Part shown: positions 1 through 12,788 of the stretch, one piece after another
How the letters are laid out: each line of letters opens with the position of its first letter
How positions within the stretch are numbered: the first letter of the stretch is position 1
Assembly (NCBI GenBank): GCA_030374765.1
Contig: JARGXX010000033.1
Span: forward strand, 186,001 to 250,000
Length of the DNA: 64,000 bases
Source: Agarophyton chilense
Lineage: Eukaryota > Rhodophyta > Florideophyceae > Gracilariales > Gracilariaceae
Direction: 5' to 3'
The notes under the pieces: generated by a model
The model's database searches: none
What the model was told of the DNA's origin: nothing
The model's input: only the letters and a program-made list of their open reading frames with translations
Position numbers and translations under genes: made by a program

Positions 1-269
1 TTACGCTGCCCAGTCGACACCACGAGGAGGTGGAGCAAAGCTTTAGTCGACCAAACGCAGAGGCGTCAATTTTTCGTCAAGTCTCCGGAAATAATCATAC
101 CTACGCAGGCTCTGGATAAAACATTCAATTTCCATATCGACCAGTATCCAATACTACGTACATTTTTAAATTACGAACAGCTGAAAAGAGTTGTTCGTAG
201 TGAAAACCGTCTCCGGGCCATATAGGGCGATTTCAGGACTCTAAAAAAATATTGGTCGCTGTAATTCTT

Positions 270-870
270 TAATGTCATGCTCAATCAAAAAAATCAGAAA
301 TGGATTTGTGCCGACTACGCTTCCTTTTGAGGCCCTGAGCAAGAACCAGCTCCCGATCAATCATGCTGCGATACTTATGCCTCTTCATACCCGGTAACAA
401 GTTCCGAAACCCTTCGTCCGCTCTGAGTAGAACTTCAAGCTCTTCCTACCTGTGTTTCACCAGTCGTATGTAATTAAGAAGATCCGTCCTCATCTTTGAA
501 TTGTCCTCGCCGGGCAGTAGTCGTTCCAACTGCAATTCAGAATCATTTCCACCATCCACACCCTCACCCACTCCTACGGAATCAATTGCACTACGCGCGG
601 AATTGTCCATTACACTAGTCATGTTGAGTACTTCACAGACGAGCAATGAGTCTTATTGTTCAAAGAACACGTCCAAGTCCTCAGTAGAGAAAGTATCCAC
701 AATATTAAAGCGATTTAAGTCCTTTATGTCATGGTCCATGATTTCCATAGCAATTTCAATACTGCTTACAGCCGCCAAGTTCCTGAAGTTAGCGTCAAGT
801 CACTTTTGACTGACTCGTACGGAATTTGCAGCCCTCACAGAGCGAATCGAACGCTCCATCATTGTTGCTG
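270..870 (-). pseudogene. possible pogo/Tigger-type transposase C-terminus (remnant)
   Basis: Read on the minus strand from about 870 to 275, one frame gives about 200 protein-like codons broken by at least three in-frame stops. The end of the frame is basic and finishes with KSISDFFD, followed by a stop. A terminal QxxIxxFF-like (PIP-box-like) tail after an acidic stretch is typical of pogo/Tigger transposases of the CENP-B/DDE_1 group. No catalytic residues lie in this part, so the family call rests on the tail and the acidic/Ser-rich lead-in only. The piece ends where element A begins. An unrelated host gene tail is possible. Confidence 0.35.
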
Positions 871-871
871 T

Positions 872-1480
872 TGTCGTACAATCACCTCTGGGGTCTGCTA
901 CTGTCTTGTCTCGAAAGCATGGTGACGTTCAACCTTAGAAGGTAGACGTGATAAACCTCGATGGTAACAGGGCACCGTAAAAACCCGCAAGGGCAAACGG
1001 CGGGGCAACTAGCCTATACCGTGTAGGTGAACGGTGGTAGGCGTCGACGCACGGTAAAAACTATGTGGTAGTTGAGAAACAATGAACCAAAAGGTATAGT
1101 TGTGTCCCAAGTGGTGCCTGTCTTTATCAGACTAGAATGGAGGAGGTGCAGTTCCCTATATGAGGTGGACTGCACTCTTCAGATCACCCAGGAGGTGCCA
1201 GCAAGGCACGCTCTCTGACCTAGTGTCAGAGACTTGGCCAGCACTGGCTACGGTGCCAGGTGGCCACTCCACTACTGTACTAAAATAAATATAATTACAA
1301 TTACAATTACTAACAATTACTCAACCAGAAGGTACATGTCAACACTACACGTGGCTGACAACACCTAGATGGTAGCTCGCCCGGAGCTGCCTGGCCGATG
1401 ATCCCTCGCATCCATCACCTACAAGGTCAGTGTAGTATATCGACAACCTCAAAGGTCGGACCTTCTGCCACTATACGACA
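872..1480 (-). repeat. 3' LTR of element A
   Basis: This 609 bp block matches the split copy at 11478-11647 and 23401-23839 over its whole length. It starts TGTCGTACAATC and ends TATACGACA on the plus strand, giving the short inverted TG...CA ends usual for LTRs. A purine tract on the minus strand abuts its inner end, which fixes it as the 3' LTR of a minus-strand element. Confidence 0.93.
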
Positions 1481-1496
1481 GACCCCCTTCCTACCC
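1481..1496 (-). other. polypurine tract of element A
   Basis: The minus strand reads a G/A-rich run directly before the 3' LTR (plus strand GACCCCCTTCCTACCC). Its position fits the plus-strand priming site of LTR elements and matches the tracts next to the 3' LTRs of B, C and E. Confidence 0.75.
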
Positions 1497-2338
1497 GTGA
1501 GACACGCCCCGTGTCTCCTTCCATCAAACCATGGAAGTGTAGCGAGCGACAGCGGCGCGGGCATCAGAGTGGTGTCCGCCGGCGGTTGCTCAGGGTGCGC
1601 GACGCGCGATCCCTTGAGGTTCAGAACTCGGCGCCAGTGTAGGTTGGGAAGGGCGAGCGACGACTGTGGCGCACGAATTGAGCGACAACCATTCAGGTAG
1701 GGACTGTCATGAGGATGATTCAGTGTCAATAGCGCGCTCGTGGACACATTTTCGGTAGTGGGCCCTTGCGTGCTTGCGATTAAGCTTCTGCATAGCCTAC
1801 AGTGTAACCAAGTTGGCATAACACCCTTCTCGGTTGCTCAAACTTCATTTCCCTCCTAGGTCCCTGCGCGCGCCGTCCCGACTGGTCGTTCCCACGGCTC
1901 GACAACCCTTCAGGTATTGCTGCCCTTAATTGGGGGCGTCGCGACCGTAATCGTGCTGTCCGGCTTTCCTTGAAGGTTTCCTGGCTTCTCGAACATTTAG
2001 GTTTCGTCTACCTTTTAAGGATGGATTCGTGGCGCCTGTTGGACCTGAGCCTGCGTCCATACAACCATTGAGGTGTTGGCCTTGGTGCGTAGTGGAGGCT
2101 TCCGGTTGTCAGACCTTATTGGTGTTGAGCAGCCCCGTTGATAGTTGCGCGACCTTTTTCCGGTTTTGCATTCCGGTTTACCTTCAAGGCGATGACAGGA
2201 TCGCCACACCTCCACGCGCGCGTGCGAACCCATTCGGTGCCACGTCGACGCACCTCACGCCGCATCATGGATTCGCCACCGATACCTTGAAGGGGTGGGT
2301 CGTCCCCACAAGCAGCACCAGCGCTCAAGAGACGTGAG

Positions 2339-4674
2339 GTGCCGGGTACCATTGAGGTTGAAGAAGTCGGCGATTCCGAGGGGATTGATACCCCTGAAGT
2401 TATGCCTTTAAGGTCGGATTGGTCCCGCTCCACGATACCTCATAGGTCTGGAACCGCTCGCGCCCGTACGATGGCAACTGTTGCATCTGAAAGGTCGATG
2501 TCGGTACTACCGGAATGGTTGGATACGTTTCCTGTCTCCTCGGAACGGACCAAGGAGGCGTCACTTCAGAAAGATGAAAACCCGCTGGTGTTCCCCGCGG
2601 CGGTGGAGGTCGAGTCATCACCTCGTTCGTCAGGTCAAGCTACGGCCTTCCCAACCATGTCAGGTAGCGGTCCATCACGTGGCCGTGGACGCAGTGGTAT
2701 TACCAAGAGGGTGACTCGCTCGGCTTCTCGAACGCCTACCAACATTTGTTTTCGCAGCGTGCATGTCCCTGCGAACAACTTCTCCCCTGGGACTACGGCT
2801 GACCCATACCAACGCAGTGGTGGACTTCCTCCGACGACACAAACCAATTGGGCTCACAATCCCTCGTCTGGTGCGGCGAACCGGACGACGAATCAGTATG
2901 GACCTTTTGGTATTGCCTTCGACCAGGTGACTCACAGTGACCTGTTGAAGCACGATTGGCCTGTGGAGGTGGGGAATTCGTCATTGCCGGCAGCTCTCAC
3001 TAGACTACAATTGAATACCTACTTGGGTTTGTTCCGTTGGGACTGCGAGCGTCTCCGCTCCGTCCCATTGCTCTTGAAGAAAAGGGACCAAGAGTCTCAA
3101 CCTCATCAGGGTCGAAGGGAATGTTACCAGAGTCGGCAACGTCATACACCCTTGAGGTATTTCATCCCGCCGATGAATCCGAGCGACTTGCCGTATGTGC
3201 GCATCGAACAGGAGCTGGATTATTACCGTCAATTGGTGGTGCGAGTGTGCCAGTACCCGTCTATTCCGAATACTTACCTTCCGGTTTCACCTGACTTGGT
3301 TTCTCTGAATCGGCCTTTCACCACTATCAACTGGGCTGACCGTAACAGGTGCGGCGAGGATGCAGCGACGGAGTGTCGCGTTCGCACTTGCAACTCTTAC
3401 ACTCGCGTTATGCATATGTTTCATAACGTCGAGTACTTCTCACAACCTACGAAGGGTAGACGCGATTGGTACGTGCTTCGACCAGATTGGTGGGAGTCCT
3501 ATGAGGTTCCGTTATCGCTGAAAGTGCCCACTCCGCCAGTTTTGGCGTGCTTCGGGAGTCAGATTTCCCGGAACCTAGAGCGGTATTACCTCATTTGGTC
3601 GATTGCCCTCTCGGAGTGGACCGTATTGGTTGCCATCCTGGCTCTGGAGGTCGCCCGTTACGGTATCGATTGAGATTGTCGCAATCCCCACTCTGACATA
3701 TACCAGGATGGTGTTCAACCTGTAGGTCGTATCTTTTTCATACCTCCGAGGGTTTTCCAGGATGTTTCTCGATTTGGTTACAAGAAAATCGTGGAGGGGA
3801 CCGATTATACCGTGAAGGATTTGGACTCGTATCTCGAGCAGAGCAAGAATTACCATTGGGATTCCCATCAAGGTTGGGAGGCTTTCGATCCAGCAACTTG
3901 GGAGATTGTGCCTCATCACGCCCAATATTATCCCGGGGAGGCTCCTGTTTATGGAGCTCCCGCGAGCCCCGAACCTTATCAAGGTACTTTGGAGACACCG
4001 GTTGGTCATTATGCTGGTCCCTTCCTGTCCGAGCCGTTACATGAAGGTTGCAAGTCGCCTACCCCTACGGGTGTGACTCCTACTCAACCGAGCTCCTCGC
4101 GGGTTGGTGGTCCGGTTCGATCTCTGTTGGCGGGTACTGCTCGTTCTCCGCCTCAACCTATGATGGATTCTCCGGCCGTGTTCGGTTTGTTGGCTCGAAT
4201 TCGCCAGGCCTGCGTCACCAACTTTCAGAGGGCTGGACCTACCTCCGTGGTTGCTGCATTAACGATTCTTGAAGATTTTCTGCCGCCTCATGCGCAATAC
4301 ATGAAGGCGCTGAACCAACTTGGTGAGTTCCGGAATCAGTTCCAGTTGGACATGTACCAACTGGCCACCCGTCAGGTTTCCAATCTGGCGAGCGTCTCTG
4401 CAGCTGCGCCATTTGATCCTTTGATGGATTCCCTTGTAGGTGCTAACTTGAACCTTTCGGTTTTTTAACCCACTCCAGCGGTTTTTCTCGTTCAACCTCT
4501 GCTGGTTTCGACTCCTCTCCCCAGTGGCGGGGATACAACTCCTTCGCTACCTCCTAAGCCGATGGCTCCTAGCATTTCTGCTAGTTTTCCTTCCTGGGTA
4601 GTCAATAACACGGGCCCTCCTGATCCCACTGCTCCTCAACCGACAGGTCCTTCTGTTCCCGGATTCGGGGGCTA
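2339..4674 (+). pseudogene. Element A: reverse-oriented extra coding region (aORF)
   Basis: Long plus-strand coding frames lie between the end of pol and the 3' LTR, opposite in direction to gag-pol. Recognisable landmarks shared with B and E are NVEYFSQP, VPTPPVLACFGSQIS, a Trp-rich helical segment RYYLIWSIALSEW, VGRIFFIPP (about 3723-3749), a VKDLDSYL/YHWDS block, and a Pro/Gly-rich tail ending near PSVPGFGG. The N-terminal third is Ser/Arg/Pro-rich. I recognise no known domain. Extra reverse-oriented genes are known in some plant Ty3/Gypsy elements such as Grande, so the arrangement has precedent, but I do not recognise this protein. It is a broken fossil here. Confidence 0.7.
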
Positions 4675-5128
4675 GACTTTCTGTCGCTTCACCTTTGAGG
4701 TTCTTGTGGCGGCTGCCTGCCACTTGACTTCCTTAGTGTCTCCTTCTTCAAATAAATTGTTATCTCTTCTTGTCTCTTCTACTGTTACATTCGGTTGTTC
4801 TTTCGTGTCCTTCCTTGTAGGTAATCAGACACGCATATGCGTCCACCTTCTGCGGAAAACGACGTCTTCTTTCCGCCTTCCTTAGGCCTGAGTACCATAA
4901 AGATCTAATGTTAGCCGTCTGCAGGCATCGGCTCCTTGCGACGGCGCCAATACCTGATACAGAAGTGTGGTGGCATTGCAGCTGGGGGTTCGAGGGTGTC
5001 CCCTTCTGGCCCCCAGCCGTACCCCTTACGGTGTACTTCAGACCATTGTAGGTTCGCTTGTGGCCTACCAGACGGTCAACGGGAAGTTCCTCTGAGGTTT
5101 GGTCCTGATCTTTCGGGGAAGCGCTACC

Positions 5129-8100
5129 TCAAGGGTTCATATGTTCCGAGTTGGGAGCTTCGGGTGTGGGAGCCGGGTCGGGAGCTCCCGCTGTTACCGT
5201 TTGAGGTTCAATTTCCGTTCCTGTTAGAGGGTTGTAATCCGGATCATCACGTTGAAGGTCATCGTTCACCTCAATTGGGGTGGGGTCTTCCGAGGGTCGA
5301 GTGCGCAGAGCTACAGCTCTGGGATCTCGGCCTGAAGTGCCTGCCTCAATGCGATGTTGAACCGTTTCAGGTGCTACCGTATTACAGTCAATTGATATCG
5401 TACTCGGTGTTCCGTCCCGGTCAACCAGAACGGTGTGGTCGGATGCGTTCAATACCTTATAAGGTCGCAATGAGTTGGGTAGGAGCTTCGAATTGATATC
5501 TCTATCAATAGCTTCATCGTCCGCTTCATCACCCGGTCGTGGTCTTTTACCTGAAGGTGGGTTGTCTATTTAGACATATTGTCCCGAAGATACAGAGATC
5601 ACTTTGGTTACCCTACGGTCGTAGTCGGCCTTGTACTGCTTCTGGGTTGCAGTGAGGCGGCTTTCTGCATGTTTGAGAGCCCTCCTCAACCTCACAAGGG
5701 TATTTCGCTTGACCTGGGCATGGGTCAGTGCGCCAGCTGCAGTGCTGGTGGTATGATCTACCTGCACTACAATACCTGGGGGGTGTCGCGAAAGAACCAA
5801 ATCAAAGGGAGTGGTCTGCGTTGACCGGTGTACCTGAAGGTTATAGGAGTAGGTGAGCGGTTGCACCAGCTCATCCCACCCAGTTTGGTGCTCTTCCGTA
5901 TAGTGTCATAGCCTTGATACCAATGTGTGGTTAAAGCGCTCGACCTGTCCGTTCGTCTGCGGGTGGTAGGCAGTCGTGAAATAGTTCTTGATACCCAAGA
6001 GGTTACAGACTGCTTCGAAGAACTTCGATGCCAGGTTTAAACCATTATTGGTGAGTAGGTACAGTGGTGCACCATACGGGTAGATCCAATTGTTGAGGAA
6101 CGCGATGGCTAGCGTTGTTGACTTCGTATCCTTTAAAGGTATCGCTCTCGTGAGCTTCGAGAACCTGGCGGTGATGACTAAAATGTGCTGATACCTCTTC
6201 TTGGTCTCAAGAACTGGTCCTAGAAGGTCTATCGCAACAAACTCCAGCTGACTCGCTGCTGGAAACAGCTTGAGGTACTTTCGATGCTTTCGAATACCAC
6301 CGCGGGTACGAACACAGGATTCGCATTGACCTACAAAGGTATAGACATCATGGGCCATATGAGGCCAGTAGAGCTGTGGCCTCAAGGTGTAGTACATCCT
6401 GGGGGCACTGGGGTGTCCCGATAGTCGCGGGTAGTGCGCAAGATACAAGACTCTCGGGCGCAGCGCCTTCGGAACCACCTTTTGAAGGCTACTATCTAAG
6501 GTCGACCTTCTCACGATGTACCCATTGTGGTCCACATCAAATGGTGATCCTTTGAAACCAATTTGTTCAGCCAGGGTTCTGCAGTACGCATCCCGGGCCT
6601 GTTCTCGTAGAAACTCCTCTCGGGTTATGGGCATGACGTTCGTTTCCTCTAAGGTCAGTATCTGCGTTGCCATGTCGGTGTTCCGCAAAGCACCTTCTCC
6701 AGGTAAGTCCCAACATCCTTCTAGGTGTTCGCCGGTACCATTTTGGTTTGATGACACCAGAAAGCAAGGGATATCATCGTCCACAGGTTCTGTCTCTAAC
6801 CCTGAGGTGTTTAAGCGTGACATAGCATCAGCTATGTTGCGCTTGATACCTCGACGGTACTGTACGTCATATTCAAACTCCGACAGTGTCAACCTCCAAC
6901 GGGCAAGTCTACCAGACGCATCTGCGAGTCCGAGGATCCACGTTAAGGCGTCGTGGTCCGTGCGCAAGGTAAATCGCTCACCATAAAGGTATGGACGGAG
7001 CATCAACATGCTTCACACTACTGCTAGACATTCCTTCTCGGCTACCGTGTAGTTCTGCTCCGCCTCATTCATAGTGCGGCTCCAGTACCCTATCGGTAAT
7101 TTGTCTCCGTTGTGCTGCTCCTGCATGAGACAACAACCAATTTGGGCATGGGATGCATCCGTATCCAGCGTGTACGGTACACCTGTTTTCAATAACGCTA
7201 AGATTGGCGGCGACAACAGTGCTCCTTTAAATTGCTCAAATGTATCCATTTCGTCGTTCGATAGATACTCAAACCGTTCAGGTTCACCTTTCTGGAGCTT
7301 CTTGTTGAGGGGAGCCGCTATTTTCACGAATCCTTTCACGAAGCGACGATAAACGTTGCATAAACCTATAAAGGATCGTACGTCTGTCTGGGATCGTGGC
7401 ACCTTGACCTCCCGTACGGCTCTGATGTTGCTTGGCGCAACCTCTAGGGTACCAGGGCCTATGATATGTCCCAGGTATTCACCCGTTCTGGTAAAGAAGA
7501 GGCATTTGCGTAGCTTCAGCGTCACTCCCGCCTCAGCTAGGATGGTTAGTACGGTGCGTACGTGTGCAAATTGCTCTTCTACCGATCTGGAATAGATGAT
7601 TACATCATCGATGTATACCAAGGCGGTTGTCCATTTAACCTTCCAAAGGATGATGTCCAGCGCCCTTTGAAAGGTGGCTGGAGCATTGCGTAACCCGAAC
7701 GGCATCCGCGTGAAGCGAAACAAATCTGCATGGCACGTGAAGGTCGTTTTGTCTCGATCTTCCTCACCTACGGGTACCTTCCAATAACCACAATTGGTAT
7801 CCAACGTGGTAAATATCTGCGCATCTCCCAAGGTGTCGATGCACTCATCCATTCTAGGTATCGGGTACGAATCCCTGATGGTCACGCTATTAAGCCTCCT
7901 GTAGTCCACCCAAAACCTCATACGGTTATCCAACTTCTTCTGAACCAGAACCACGGGAATAGCCCAATCTGAGTTGGCTGGTTCAATTACACTTTCTTGG
8001 AGCATTCGCTCCACTTCTTTGAGTTCTACTTCTCTCGCCTTTGGACATGCACGGTATTGTTGCTGATAAATCGGCTTCGAGTCAGGGAGGAGCTCGATGC

Positions 8101-9155
8101 GATTCTGTATGGCCTTAATATGGCCCAGATGGCCTGACCACATGGTTTCGAACTCCTCCAGAAGGTCGAGAATACGGCCTCGCAGTTCGCCGTTTTCTTC
8201 ACCGATCTGGACTGTATCTTGCCATTGCTTCTCAGGGTCAGGTTACTCTTCTTTGTCTATCGATGCCTTATGGGTTAGCGTTGATTCCAAGTTGGTGTTT
8301 ATCGATACCATTGTGGTTGTGAACGCATTTGCGCACCCCCCTTCCTTGTCGAAGGCGACCTCGCCGAGATCAGTGTGAGCTACGGTGAAGACACCTTGTG
8401 GTACCGGTAGTGCAATGCCACCATTGGTATTTTTTCGGCAACTTCACGTCGTGACTGCCGACAATCCCGTTGGCCATCAAGGTGACATGTCGATGTGTTA
8501 ACCTCGGACGGTTTTGTAGTATGACCAGCCCGGGGGTCGCACACGACACCGGTACAAATACTTGGTGCATTGGCCGGATAACAACCTGTTTGGTAATGCG
8601 CACTTTGTTGGAGACCGTTTCGGTGGATATCGTCTTCTTTGGTTTGACGAACCATCCCCGTTTGGTTTCCGTATTACCTAAAATGGCAATTCGTCCCCCA
8701 TGACGTAGGACGACGGTACGGGAACCAGGAAGGATTGCTTTGACATGTCTGTCAACGAAGTTCGTACCTAGTAGGCAGTCTGTTGGTAAACGGTCGACAA
8801 CAAAGAATTGCAGTCTTACCTTGAGGTGTCAGAGCTGCACCACAGTGGTGAGCATACCTCGAAGGTTTAATGGGCGCTCATTTGCATCCACCAGCGGGTT
8901 CTTGTCGGGAGGTCGGCTCAAGTTCCGAAGTACCGCCTCAGGTATGACGCGGGAGTTCAGCACGTTTGGGCCGGCCCCCATATCTAACACGCAGGTGACC
9001 GGAACCGCAAGGCGATCGGAGAAACACATTGAAGCAAGTACTTTATATTTGTTGTACTTCATATGACCAACCGGACCTGGTTGTGACGTGTTCTCTTCCA
9101 CCTTCAAGGTTCTGGGTATCGATTGGCCTTCCGATTGCAGGTTGGGTTCGGCCAT
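5129..9155 (-). pseudogene. Element A: pol region (PR-RT-RNase H-IN)
   Basis: Read on the minus strand, the region shows in order a retropepsin-like segment (VTCVLDMGAGPNVL, about 8.9-9.0 kb), reverse transcriptase with FTTLDTNCGYW and the YIDD box (about 7.0-8.1 kb), the RNase H start LDTDASHAQIGCCL, the integrase HHCC finger (GHPSAPRMYY...CESCVR) and an integrase core with AIDLLG and YHPQTNGQVERF (about 5.9-6.4 kb). The PR-RT-RH-IN order is that of Ty3/Gypsy. A C-terminal tail continues to about 5.13 kb. Broken fossil. Confidence 0.9.
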
Positions 9156-11402
9156 TACGCCAACCGTTCGGTGTTTTCCTCCTGTACGGGAGGGGTTGAG
9201 TCCAAGTTTGGTGTTGCCTCGATGGTATTGACCTGTACCGATGGACGGGGTTGCAACCTATTTGTTGCTTGCGTTGAAGACCCATAGAGGTGTTGGTGAT
9301 TCTGCATGCGAGCCTGAATCAACTGGTCTCTCATCCCTGGAGGTAAGTTAGCGCAATTGTTTGCCAAATGGTCTGTCGCGAGACAGAACCAGCAAACGAG
9401 GCCTCCAGTTTGGGGGTCTCGCGTTACCATAGAGGGGGGCTTCGAAACCTGGTTGGTAGGAGCAGTGGCGTAGGATGTGGATGGCGAGTTAAGGGAGCTC
9501 GCTCCCTGCATCCTCTGCGAGCTCATCGCACTTGGCGGCGATTGTACCGAGTTTGGTGTACGCGTTGACGACCAATTTCCTACCGTCGAAGGTTTCGAGA
9601 ACCGCCCCTGGGTCGCTCCCAAGTGGATAGCGGTCCCTGTAGGTACTTCGAGGTGCGAACTACCCTCTGAGGTTGTGGTATCTTCAATTTCCAAGACTGA
9701 CCATTTCGGTTTATCCTTCGAGGTGGGAGGCACGGCTGGGCTCTTTCCCAGCCGAAAGGTATATCCAAGGCCCAGGGAGTATCGAGACAGCCCATTGTAG
9801 TCTACCTTTCGGTTAGTGGCCAGGTAGTTGCGTACCTGGGACCGGATCGCTTTGTCGACATTGTCGGCAAATAGCGACTTTAACCTAGAGTTAGTGAACA
9901 CATTACCACAGCGGGTTGCGAGATTCCATAGCGCCAGCGAGAACTCCGATTTGGTTTGTCCAGACCTTTGATGGTAAGCGAGGACTTCCGAGTAAGCCTC
10001 TTGGATAACCTCATCGGTGGCATATGTTTCCAAACGGAAATTGACCACTTCTGGGTATGACTCCAACATCTCTGTGCCATCCTCATCCACCGCTAAGGTA
10101 TTGCCGCGGAGCCTACCCTGCAGCAAGTAATATGCTTGTCTTTTAAGGTAAAACTGAAATAGCCACATAGCAGCGCCCTCGGAAAACCCATTTTGGTCAC
10201 ACGCAAGCTTGAACTTCTGTACAAACTCAATCACCGCATTAGGATCCGTACCTGTGAAGGTTGTGTCACCCATTTGGAAGGTGAGCTTCTTGTGGTGCTT
10301 AGTAATCTTCTGAGCAACGTCTTGGGTGTATTCAGACGACTTGTTGCTCAACCGATAGTTCCTGTAATCAAACGCTTTGGTGAACATATCGTTCAACGGT
10401 TGGTGCACCTTCAGGTCCATTTCGGTGTCCGACTCAGAGTCGGGTCACTCATTGTATCGTTTTTTTCCTATTCGGATTTTTCTTCTTCTTACCTTTACGG
10501 TCATCATCCGACGATGAACTCGTATCGGAACTGGAGTCCGACGAGTCGGGGTCTGAATAATCCTCTCGATTCTTTCCCCTCTTCGTCCTCCGCTTCTTCC
10601 CTTTTCGGTTTCTTCGTCGCTCATCCAACGAGTCAGACGAATCGTTCTTGGGACCACCTCCATGGGTATCCTTTTGAACGAAACCAGTAATTGGTGGCAG
10701 ATAAATGTCTTGAGGATCTACCTTCCCCAGGACATCTTGACTCTGCCTTGGACTTTGTAGGTACTCACTATCAGTAGGTAAGTGTTTGGAATGGGTGGAA
10801 TCACCCATTTGGAACCCTGGTGGTATGCGCTTTGCGATGTTCACCTGTGTAGGTCGGGATTCTGCGAATCCCTCGGAAACCCAAAGGTCTTGCAGCGCGC
10901 GGTAAACATGCTCTCTAGCATCTGTAAATAGATACTGTTTCACCATTTCAGGTATCCTGTCCGATAGCTCTTGAGCTGCTCGGTCAACCACAATACGGGT
11001 AAATGCATCGACATCCATTGAGGGCGGAACAATCCGGGTATCCGATTTCTTTTTTAAGGTTAATGCATCCTCGACCGCGAGGGTGACGAGCGCTTTTGCT
11101 CGCTCTTCGAGCTGAGACCATAGCCTTTCCGCTACAACCTTATTTGGTAATTCCCTTTGAGGTTCCGTTGCCATTGGCGGCGGACCATGTACCTTTACGA
11201 TTTTGTCCCGAGGGTGCCGTAGCAGCTCCTCAAGGTTCTCCAGAATCGGTTGAACCGATGAATTTCCTTTAAAACCTTTATGGCTTGGCGGGGCGCTTGC
11301 ACCACGCGTATTCCTTTTAGGTCGTTCTTTTTGTGGCCAATAGTGGTATCCTGTATTGCTTTGCGGGATTTCCTGAAACCAAATAGGTGTACGAGCGCCC
11401 AA
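9155..11402 (-). pseudogene. Element A: gag region
   Basis: The minus strand carries an acidic/basic Ser-rich N-terminal part, a capsid-like helical domain (contains LYLKRQAYYLLQGRL and the SGQTKSEFSLALWNLATRCG block) and a CCHC knuckle WFCLATDHLANNC near 9.33-9.38 kb. The same order is seen in the gag of B and C, with related blocks (TRQKPMETETVYSTRLNKAF in B). Broken fossil. Confidence 0.85.
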
Positions 11403-11456
11403 TCCTTCTCGGAATCTCGTGTGAACCGTGAAGGTACGACGAAACTTAAAAAAACT

Positions 11457-11474
11457 TTCTAAGTCAGGAGACCA
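11457..11474 (-). other. primer-binding site of element A (tRNA-Tyr type)
   Basis: On the minus strand, three bases inside the 5' LTR, the sequence is TGGTCTCCTGACTTAGAA. It begins with TGG as expected for pairing with a tRNA CCA end and differs at one base from the sites in element C. Confidence 0.75.
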
Positions 11475-11477
11475 ATT

Positions 11478-11647
11478 TGTCGAGCAATCACCTCTGGGGT
11501 ATTCTACTGTCTTGTCTCGGGATCGTGGTGACGCTCAACCTTAGAAGGTAAACGTGATAAACAAAAATGGTAACAGGGCACCGTGAAAACCCGCAGGGGC
11601 AAACGGCGGGGCAACTAGCCTATACTGTGTAGGTGAACGATGGTAGG
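11478..11647 (-). repeat. 5' LTR of element A, inner part (split by element B)
   Basis: These 170 bp match 872-1041. The match breaks at GTAGG (11643-11647), where element B is inserted, and resumes at 23401. The GTAGG copy is the left target duplication of B. Confidence 0.92.
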
Positions 11648-12561
11648 TGTAGAGCAACGCCCAGTTAGGGGATACTTGAAGATGCAACTCATAGAATGAG
11701 GATTGAACCCTCCGAGGGTTATGATTATGATCCCCTCTATGGTGCGCTGAGGTGGCACTGTTTTCTGGTTATATTTCGCCTATAAGGGAAAATTCGGATG
11801 GCCCATGGTTGGATTGGCCCCGTGATACACGTGGCTTAATTTTGGCACCGAATTTCGGATATTTGTTAGAACGTTGGATTTTTGGGCCCTGGCAGTGGGA
11901 TCTCCACGTGTATGGCCCTGAGCAGGTGTGCACTACTGTAGAGTTTAGTTAGTGGGCCCTACTTAGGGAGGCGAGATCTGACAGTCCGAGCTCAGAGAAA
12001 ATGACAACCAGGGTTGGTCTTCGATACCTTTAGAGGTTCTTCGTCGCCATCGTTTCGGCCTTACAACCCGGAACGTGCTCCGGTTAGCAACGCCTGCGTA
12101 GGGACAGGACTCCACTTGGAGAGTGCCCACGTTTGAGTTCCGTGCAACCACCCCCTTGGGACCGCTCAGACGACCTGCGTGCACGATACCCCGTGGCGGT
12201 TCTGCTTACTTGTTGCGTGCTTTTTGTGTTTCCTTTCGAGGACAGGTTTTCGCCCCTGTATTGGGTTTCTTTTGGTGTTTCGCCCCTTTTCTGGTTCTCG
12301 GGTCCGGTGCCTGTTAGTGCCCGACCCTCGCCCCGTTTTTCCTCTTCGCCGGGTTTTCCCCCATTCTTTGGGATACCCATATCCATTCCCGATCCAACGG
12401 TTTCTACCCCTCACCTCCGTCGGTACTGCCGGAATCCCCCGTGGGAGTTACACCCCACACTACGGGTGGAACGGAGGGCTCTGTCTCTGAGTCTGCCTCC
12501 CCCAGGGAGCAAGGCTTCGAACACCTTGAGAGCACTTCCGGTCGCCGGATTTTGCTCCACA
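11648..12561 (+). repeat. 5' LTR of element B
   Basis: This 914 bp repeat is nearly identical to 22482-23395, with TG...CA ends. A 66-codon open frame starting at 11752 occurs in both LTRs (again at 22586); nothing supports it as a separate gene. Confidence 0.96.
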
Positions 12562-12563
12562 AG

Positions 12564-12581
12564 TAGTCTCCCGACTTAGAA
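12564..12581 (+). other. primer-binding site of element B (tRNA-Tyr type)
   Basis: Two bases after the 5' LTR lies TAGTCTCCCGACTTAGAA, equivalent to TGGTCTCCCGACTTAGAA in element C and the closely similar site in element A. Confidence 0.75.
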
Positions 12582-12788
12582 TCCGTTCTCGGACTTTTGG
12601 GTTGGTCATCCACGTGTTGGAATATCTTTTGGAAGAGGAAGCACCGTCGTGAAGATTTGTTGTAGTGGTCCCCTTTGGAAAGGGTGGAATTGGTTTTTAT
12701 TTTTGTTTTGTGTTACGTCATCCGTTCTCCAGGAATCTCGTGATCGAATTTCATCGTTACCCCGAATCGTCGGTGTCGTGTCTGCAGC

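Noticed and set aside
11752-11952. 66-codon ORF inside both LTRs of B as a gene
   Set aside because: It is simply the same LTR sequence twice, with no recognisable domain and no sign of selection.
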